Shown here: in pieces, positions 57,254 to 64,000 of the stretch
Layout of the letters: every line of letters begins with the position of its first letter
How positions within the stretch are numbered: the stretch's first letter is position 1
NCBI GenBank assembly: GCA_050084985.1
Contig: JBITNC010000002.1
Location: 2,480,001-2,544,000 of the forward strand
DNA: 64,000 bases
Direction: 5' to 3'
Source: Nageia nagi
Lineage: Eukaryota; Pinophyta
Translations under genes and position numbers: made by a program
Notes under the pieces: model-generated
Database searches by the model: none
What the model was told of the DNA's origin: nothing
Seen by the model: only the letters and a program-made list of their open reading frames with translations

Positions 57254-60180
57254 AGCTAAAAAAATTGAGCTTTAGAAAGGGGCTTGGTAAGCAAATTAGC
57301 AAAGTTCAAGATGGATGGAAAATACTCCAGGTGTATGATGCCATCAAGAACCTTCTCTTTGATAAAATGGGCTTGGATTTACACATGTTTTATTTTCTAA
57401 TGGAACACAAGATTCTTAACCAAAGAAATAATCAATTGATTATTTAAAAAAATTAAAGATGAATCAGCTTGCTCATACCTAATTTTTTTTAGAAGATGCC
57501 TTATCCAAATAGCTTCCTAGGCTACAATAGACATGGCACAATATTCAACTTCTATGGTAGAAAGAGACATAGTGGGTTGCTTGTTAGAAGCCCAAGAGAT
57601 AACACCTGAACCAATGTTAGACACATATGTAGAGGTTGATTTCCTATCATCTCTATCTTCCCCATAGTCAAAATCTAAGTATCCTAAGAGAATAAATGAG
57701 TGGAACTTATAATACTTGAGAGTAAGATCCTTTATCCCTAAAACATACCTCAAGATTTGTTTAACAACATTAAGGTGCTCAACATATGGTTTATACATGA
57801 ATCATACCATCAAACTCATTTTAAAGGTAATATCTAGCCTAGATATAGTCAAATACAAAAGACTACTAATTAATTACCTATAAACTATAGCATTAGCCAA
57901 CTAAGAGTTGAAGAAAAAAGAAACAATGATTCTAGGATAGATTGAGATTGTAACATATCTACACTCCTCCATTCCAAACTTTTGTAATATTTTTGATATA
58001 TACTTAAATTGATAAAGATAAGTACAATCCTTGTATTAATGCACTTGCATTCCAAGATACTAGTGCAAGAGATCAAGATCAATTATTTTAAATATTGCCT
58101 GGAGTTTGGATATGCACTCTTGAATAATTTTATCATTATTACTAGTAATCAAAAGATCATATACATAAAGGAGTATTAAGACCACATCTTTTCTTTGATT
58201 GAGCACATATAGATCAAAGTTAAAAAAGCACTTGGAGAATCCAATATCTACAAAGTATCCTAAAATTTTCTTGTACCAGGCTCTAGGTGCTTGCTTAAGT
58301 CCATACAATGACTTCTTTAGCTTGCACATAAAAGACTCTTTTCTTTCCACAATGAACCCTTCTGGTTAGTTCATAAAGATTTTCACATCTAAGTCACCAT
58401 TGAGAAATGCACTCTTGACATCAAGTTGAAAAACTTTCCATCTTTGAGCTGTAGAAAGAGCAAGGATAATTCTCATAGTAGACATCTTTACCACTGGAGC
58501 AAAGGTTTTCTCATAATAAACATCATATTTTTGAGCAAAACCTTTAGTTACTAACCTTGCCTTGTATTTCTCAATGTCCCCAACTGAATTAAACTTGAAA
58601 TTGTAGATTTATTTATTACCAATCATATTTTTCTCATTGGGATAAGGAACCAAGTCCCAAGTTTCATTTTTCATAAGCGCCACATACTCAACTTTCATGA
58701 CTTGTATCCAAAACTTGTGCTTTGAAGCTTCTTTGAAAGATGAGGGCTTATTTTTATTGTTAATCTTGGTAAATAAGGATTTGTTCAAGGTAATGCTCCT
58801 GTTTACCCTTTGAGATAGAAAATTTTATTCTTTAGGCAACTTGCTTGCATCAATATCCAACCAACTAGGTGCAACTATCGATTCAACATCATCATTAGAA
58901 ATAAATTTTTTATGAAGTTCATCAAAATTAACATCTTTTGAAATGAACACTACTTTATAATATGGATAGTAGAGCCTATAACATTTATCCTAATTATCAT
59001 AACTCACAAAGATGCACTTTTCAACTCTTTTGTCCAACATTTTCCTTTTCTCAAAAATAGTGTAGGAGAATGCTTTACAACCAAACACCCTAAGGTGAGA
59101 AATGTTAGGTTTTCTTTTTAACCATGCCTTAAAAGGAGTTTTAATATGAATAGATTTTATGGAATATCTATTCAAGGTGTAAATAACAGTGCTTACAACT
59201 TCACCCCATAAGAAACTAGAAAGATTACCTAGCATGCATCTAGCTGTCTCCATAATTATCCTATTTTTTCTTTCAACAACACCATTCTATTGAGGAATGT
59301 ATGGAATTGTAAATTGTCTCTTGATTCCATACTTAGTGTAATATACATTAAACTTTTTGCTATTATATTCTCCCCTATTATCTGATCTCAATATCTTGAT
59401 TTTAAGGTTAGTTTGATTTTCAACTAAGGCCTTAAAATTCTTGAAACTCTCAAAGGTTTGATCCTTGTGCTCAAGTAGATACCCAAAGGTCATCCTACTA
59501 AATTCATCAATGAAGGTCAAGATGTAATATGCTTCTCAAAGTAACTTAGTTTGAAATAAACCCATCAAATTTGAATGCACAAGTTGAAAAGGTTGAGATG
59601 CTCTTATTGCCTTATCTTTTTCAAACTTTTGCCTATGCATCTTACTGAGGATGCACTTCTCACATAGAACAATTGAAGGTGAAATAGAAGGTAAACCTTA
59701 CATAAGTTTTTGGTTTTTCATGAATTGAATACTCTTATGGTTAAAGTGCCCTAAACGTTGGTGGCAAAGATTTCCTCTAGAATACACACTTGTAGCAAGA
59801 TACATCTTTTATGAAACTTGATCCACAATGTAGATATCATCTTTCATTGATTCTTTAACCAAAGTGGTAGGTCTTTTCTTCATGCACCAAGATTGAGAGT
59901 TGAACTCAAACAAGTAACCTTTTCTTGCAACTTAAATCATGAAGAGAAGGTTCATCCTAAGCTTAGGACCATAGAGCATATTTTCAAGAACCTTTCCATG
60001 GATCAACACACTTTCAATGCCTTGGACTTCAAGGATAGAGTTATCACCTATCATAACTGTATCTTTTCTATACTTGTAAAAATTCTCAAACTTATCCTTT
60101 TCAAAGCATAGATGATTAGTGCAACCAAAGTCAATAATAAAATCAGATAAAAAAGTGCAAGATATGGAGTAGAGTGTCAT
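57254..60180 (-). pseudogene. Ty1/copia pol of copia element 3 (protease, integrase, RT, RNase H)
   Basis: Read on the - strand from 60180 down. The protease 'DFIIDFGCTNHLCFEKDKFE' has DFG in place of DSG. The integrase core is 'TFIDEFSRMTFGYLLEHKDQ' (59520-59460) with 'ILRSDNRGEY' and, after a stop, 'NGVVERKNR', so all three acidic residues are readable. The RT frame 58350-58060 has 'KKSLYGLKQAPRAWYKKI', but the catalytic box reads 'LLYVYDLLI', so the first Asp of YVDD is Tyr. RNase H shows 'GYLDFDYGEDRDDRKSTSTY' and 'SWASNKQPTMSLSTIEVEY' (57798-57517). Stops throughout. Same group as copia 1. Confidence 0.9.
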
Positions 60181-61157
60181 AGCACAACTAGCTTGAATAT
60201 TCTTCTTTCGTTTGAAGTTCTTTACATTTTCATTACCTTTGTTCTTTCCCTCTCTTTTCTTTTTGTAACAATCAACTTATTTTTGACTTTGGATGCCATA
60301 ATAGTTATATTTACCATCCAAATTTTCCTTAGGATATGGATTATTTAGTTTGAATTTTCCATCTCTTTGCTTGAAGTGGTTTTTGTTGTCATTGTTCTTA
60401 TTGCTATTGTTGTTGTTCCTATTGTTGCCAATGTTGCCATTGTTCCTATTGTTCTTGTTTCCGTTGCCTCTTTTCTCAAACATTTTGGAGGAAGAAGTAT
60501 AATATTTCTTTTGATGGTTGAACTTCTCCTTAAAAGGAGTTTTGGTTGCTACAAAAGCAACATTATTATCCTTAGGAGAAGAAATCAACACCTTTTTGTT
60601 AAAGGTTTTCTCATGCTTCAAAATAAGCTTAGAAAGGTTCTCAAGGGAGAATTCTTCTTCTTCATCAAACTTTATTTCTATAATCATCATAAAGTTACCA
60701 AACTTTGAAGAATGATAAAGACTATAAACTCATCATTGATCCAATTGCACTCATAAGCAACAAGTTGGGTCCTAAGGTCAATGATTTTGTTCAAATAGAT
60801 AGCCATATTTTTATCTTTCCCTTGATGAGATTGAAGCAACTTTTGGAGAATGGTAAACCTTCTTAAAAATTTTGAACCAAGTTATATTTGCTTAAGCTTA
60901 TCCCAAGCTTCCTTTATTGAGGTTGAAGAGGAAATCATCAAGAGCACATTATTTAAAACTACATAAAAAATCATAGAGGTTGACAACTCATTCTTTGTGT
61001 TTTAGGCCTCAAGTGCCTTCTCATCTGTAGGAGCAACAAAGTTCTCATTCATTATTTGCCAAAGCTCCCTTACCTTCAACTCAACTCTCATCCAAGGTTT
61101 CCAAATCCCAAAGTTGGAACCATAAAGAATGTGTTTAGGTAAGAAGTTATCTCCCAT
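60181..61157 (-). pseudogene. gag of copia element 3
   Basis: The ATG at 61157 (- strand) opens 'MGDNFLTKHILYGSNFGIWK', a copia gag start. It continues through 'AWDKLKQI' and 'TILQKLLQSHQGKDKNMA' with stops. The frame 60690-60277 holds an acidic helix, then a long Asn/Lys-rich low-complexity tract (about 60480-60390). It ends in 'YNYYGIQSQK', where the zinc knuckle has lost its first cysteines and its His. The + strand frame at 60367-60708 is the complement of the Asn-rich tract and is not a gene. Confidence 0.85.
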
Positions 61158-61999
61158 TTTGTACACAAGAATGTGAATAAATAATAAGCATGTGTTTCAA
61201 AATAATATTACATGATAAATTTTAATCCAAGTAAATTATAATAGAGACATGCATGAATTATTTCACAATTGTAAATATTTTACAACTTAAAGAATATACA
61301 ACCCATGTACCCAAATACATTTGTCATCACTAAGAATTGTAGATGTAGAGTGATATTGTTGAGGCTTATTTTCTTATCTAAAATTAGGTCTTCACCTAGA
61401 TGCCTACACAAAGGGAGCCTAAGTACTACCAATCCTCAACCAGTCCACCTTGGTTAGTATTATACTTTCTTATAAGGAGAAGTACCTAATATTTTTTAAG
61501 GATAATATGTTTATTGGATCGACCAAATTATTAATCTTGATTAGATTTCAAGTTGTCTTCCTAAGTTATTTGGATAATCCCTTAATGGACATGCAAACAT
61601 GTGGTATCACTACACACATGCTTTTCCACCTATTAGAGTTATGTTCAAACCAACAAAGAACTTAGGGGTAATTGATAAGTATGAACTTTTCACCATTTGG
61701 ATCATCAGACTTAAAGGCTCTAGTCTCCCTATCATCAACTCATGGCTCCCCAAACAAGTCATGTTGCAAAATGTATGTGTGATTGTGTTCATTTTAGGGG
61801 GTTGGTCATATCAATGTTTGCATTTTTGTTTGCATAATCAAATAAATCAAAGTGTGAAACATGAAGTAAAAGAGCATAAGTAAAACATTATCCATTCAAA
61901 ATTTGAAACCTAAGCGTCCAATGGGTTTTATTTAACAACCCCTAAAGGACATCTTTTACATCATTTCTAATTTTGCACAAGTCCATTCTTGCACAAGGA
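61158..61999 (-). other. Leader part of copia element 3, possible foreign insert
   Basis: Non-coding. The part about 61330-61870 is less AT-rich and lacks the leader repeats, so it may be an insertion. Short open stretches there show no known pattern. Confidence 0.4.
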
Positions 62000-62340
62000 A
62001 GTAAATTACATCATAACTTAAGTTTTTTTTAAAGTAATAAGCATGTCTTAAAAAAATCTAAGTCCTAAGCATTTAAATTAAGTATTAAACATGCATCATC
62101 AACTTTAAAAATTAAGCACTAAGTATAAGCATGCATCATTTTAACTTAAAGAATTTAATTCATAAATACCTTTTAAATTTAAGTCCTAAGCATGCATCAT
62201 TAACTTAAAAATTAAGTTCTAAGCATGCATTATTAACTTAAAAATTAAGTTTTAAGCATGCATTATTAACTTAAAAAATATAAGGCCTAAGCATTAAGTT
62301 AAAAATTTAAGTACTAAGCATAAGCATGCATCATAAAGAA
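62000..62340 (-). repeat. 'aattaagttctaagcatgca' repeats in the copia 3 leader
   Basis: About eight irregular copies of a unit of about 30-40 bp containing 'taagcatgcat(c/t)att' and 'aacttaaaaattaag'. Homologous to 37590-37850 in copia 2. Confidence 0.8.
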
Positions 62341-63802
62341 AAAGATTTAGTATGCAAACTAGATAAAATTTTAAGTAAGAAATTTATACAAATTCCTCCC
62401 TTTTTACTTAAAGTTTTATCCCTAAAGATAGCATACTAGCTTTACCTTAGAAATTTAACTAAGGAAAGAAAACTACTTGTATGCTAAAAAAAATTATCTT
62501 CTAAGTATGCATTCATCTTAATATTTTTAAGTAAATACAAAACAATTGCCCTTTTTCCTTAAAACTAACATGGTTAAATAGCATTCCCCACCTTTTGCTT
62601 ATAAAAAAGTTTAAGGCAACAAGGAATAATAGATACTTAAAAAAAATTACTTCAGTAAAAAAGTGTCAAGTTTACCTTAGGAAAAATATTTCATTTTTCC
62701 TAATTAAGTAGCCATATTTAGAAGTATTTATCAAAAAAATTATACTCCTAAAAAATTACTTTTATATTAAGTACATTTTTCTAAAATGTAGGAGAGCTTT
62801 TAAGAGTAATGATGAATTTTTGACCATCTACTTACTCTAAAGTAATGTAATCATGATAATGCTTTAATTTTGGAGTATAAGTGTTTCTAAGCACATTTAA
62901 TAAAGGAATGGTTTGCAAGGAAGCAAAAAATTAAATGCCCTCCAAAAAAATATACGTTTACTTCTAGGTGCATTTAATGAAAAAAAGTCTTGCAAGCAAC
63001 AACAAACAAAAAACTTAAATGCATCAACCAAAAAAAAAACTTAAATACATCAACCAAAAAATTAAGTGTGGGCCTCCCTTTTTACTCAATGCATATAAAG
63101 GAGGGAGAGAACAACAAAAAATAATCAAGTAGAGGGAAACTAGGAAGAGGTCATGATGGAGGGGACTACTACTATGAGTGGTAAACTCACACATAGAAGG
63201 CCCAAAAAAACCACAGACACCCATGTAGGAAGAGTACCCTAGTGACACTTAGAGGGAGAGACAAAGGGAGGTTGCAAGGGCCTAGTGTAGGTTGACGCAA
63301 AGGGATGTGAAGTTCAAACACATAAGTAGTGGATGGACTGAGCAATGTAGGGTATGTGGAGGATGATGATGGTGGTGAGGTGTGTTGGATCTTCTCTCGC
63401 TTACTGAGGAAGGATCCTAGCATTTTTTTAGACTTTGCAATAGAGCTACTCATGCCCAAGTTATCTAGCATTCTTACTAGCTATTGTTGTTGGGCCACAC
63501 ACTAAAGAGAAGGAGCCATGTGCTAAAGAGAAGAGGCCACGTGCATAGGCCAACCAAACCAAATGAGAGAGCAACAGGATGCCTCCTCTAAAGCTTAACA
63601 AAGAATGTTTAAAAAAAGAATCATGTTAGAGAGTTGTATATATTAAAAAATATTCTTATATTTCTATTTAGAAATAAAATATAACTCTCCTCCCTTTTTT
63701 ATTATTCTAAAAAACAACTTCCTATATTTGATTCACACAAAGTAATTTATAAAATATTGCACTTTGTATACTAACCTCTTTATAATATTACAAAAAAATT
63801 TG

Positions 63803-63804
<2 letters not shown>
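62341..63804. other. Probable copia 3 leader and unassigned sequence
   Basis: 62341-63060 is A-rich and resembles the leader. 63060-63600 is GC-richer, with a - strand open frame (63471-63187, 'MLDNLGMSSSIAKSKKMLGS') that I do not recognise. By position it corresponds to the place in copia 2 where host-gene fragments sit, but nothing here proves a capture. Confidence 0.35.

Positions 63805-63842
<38 letters not shown>
63805..63842. repeat. (AT)n microsatellite
   Basis: About 18 uninterrupted AT dinucleotides. Confidence 0.97.
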
Positions 63843-63846
<4 letters not shown>

Positions 63847-63887
63847 TTATAGCAATTAAAACAAATTGCAAGTAACTTAGGAGGTTA

Positions 63888-63924
<37 letters not shown>

Positions 63925-63926
63925 AT
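63888..63926. repeat. Compound (TG)n(TA)n microsatellite
   Basis: Four to five TG units followed by about 12 TA units. Confidence 0.95.
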
Positions 63927-64000
63927 TGCATTTTTGTTAGCCATATTTTGCTTAAAAGGGAATTAACACATAAAAATAATATGATAGTAGCAAAATGGAA

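Larger units (their letters stand above)
55970..64000 (-). mobile_element. Copia element 3, 5' side running off the window
   Basis: 3' LTR, polypurine tract, 3' untranslated region, pol and gag are present in normal copia order on the - strand. The region right of gag (61158 onward) is a leader with the same repeats as copia 2. No primer-binding site or 5' LTR was seen up to 64000, so the element either continues beyond the window or lost that end. The right limit given is the window edge, not a boundary. Confidence 0.8.

Noticed and set aside
60367-60708. 113-codon + strand open frame rich in Val and Ile
   Set aside because: It is the complement of the Asn/Lys-rich tract of the copia 3 gag on the - strand.

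Overview
This is a gene-poor, repeat-packed stretch of a land-plant nuclear genome. The features point to a gymnosperm-type large genome: nested, decayed LTR retrotransposons, several LTRs over 1 kb, a Tat-type Ty3/gypsy element, LINE remnants, and one intact-looking GID2/SLY1-like F-box gene of the gibberellin pathway. The conifer assignment is an inference, because no ribosomal, organellar or other diagnostic locus is present.

Layout. (1) 1-9950: a decayed Ty3/gypsy pol on the + strand (RT, RNase H, integrase) is split inside its integrase. The split is caused by an inverted-repeat (foldback-like) element, with arms at about 1322-1928 and 7825-8487. That element was itself split by a gag-protease-only LTR retrotransposon on the - strand (1934-7743, LTRs of about 1.4 kb, target duplication gaccc/gacct). 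(2) 10880-13640: two LINE remnants on opposite strands. (3) 14243-27775: a 13.5-kb Tat-like Ty3/gypsy element with 1.85-kb LTRs and a perfect GTGTG target duplication. Its order is gag, protease, an archaeal-type RNase H upstream of RT, RT, RNase H and integrase, followed by an unusual accessory reading frame of about 1,160 codons. (4) 27915-40582: two Ty1/copia elements on the - strand. The second (32533-40582) has paired LTRs but has lost recognisable gag-pol. It carries, antisense to itself, a chimera of a VAMP7-type longin SNARE fragment and a D-isomer-specific 2-hydroxyacid dehydrogenase fragment. (5) 40583-47716: the only low-copy-looking interval, with a 68-bp tandem array, a diverged satellite of about 143 bp, a possible first exon at 43315 and the F-box gene at 45029-45526 (-). 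(6) 47717-53037: a complete but decayed Ty1/copia element on the + strand. (7) 55970 to the right edge: a third - strand copia of the same group as those in (4), with all pol domains recognisable and its 5' LTR not found in the window.

All transposon genes carry stops or frameshifts, so none looks able to move by itself. The only plausible functional protein gene is the F-box gene. The most interesting points are the captured host-gene chimera in the copia element at 32.5-40.6 kb, and the Tat element's upstream archaeal-type RNase H together with its long accessory reading frame.
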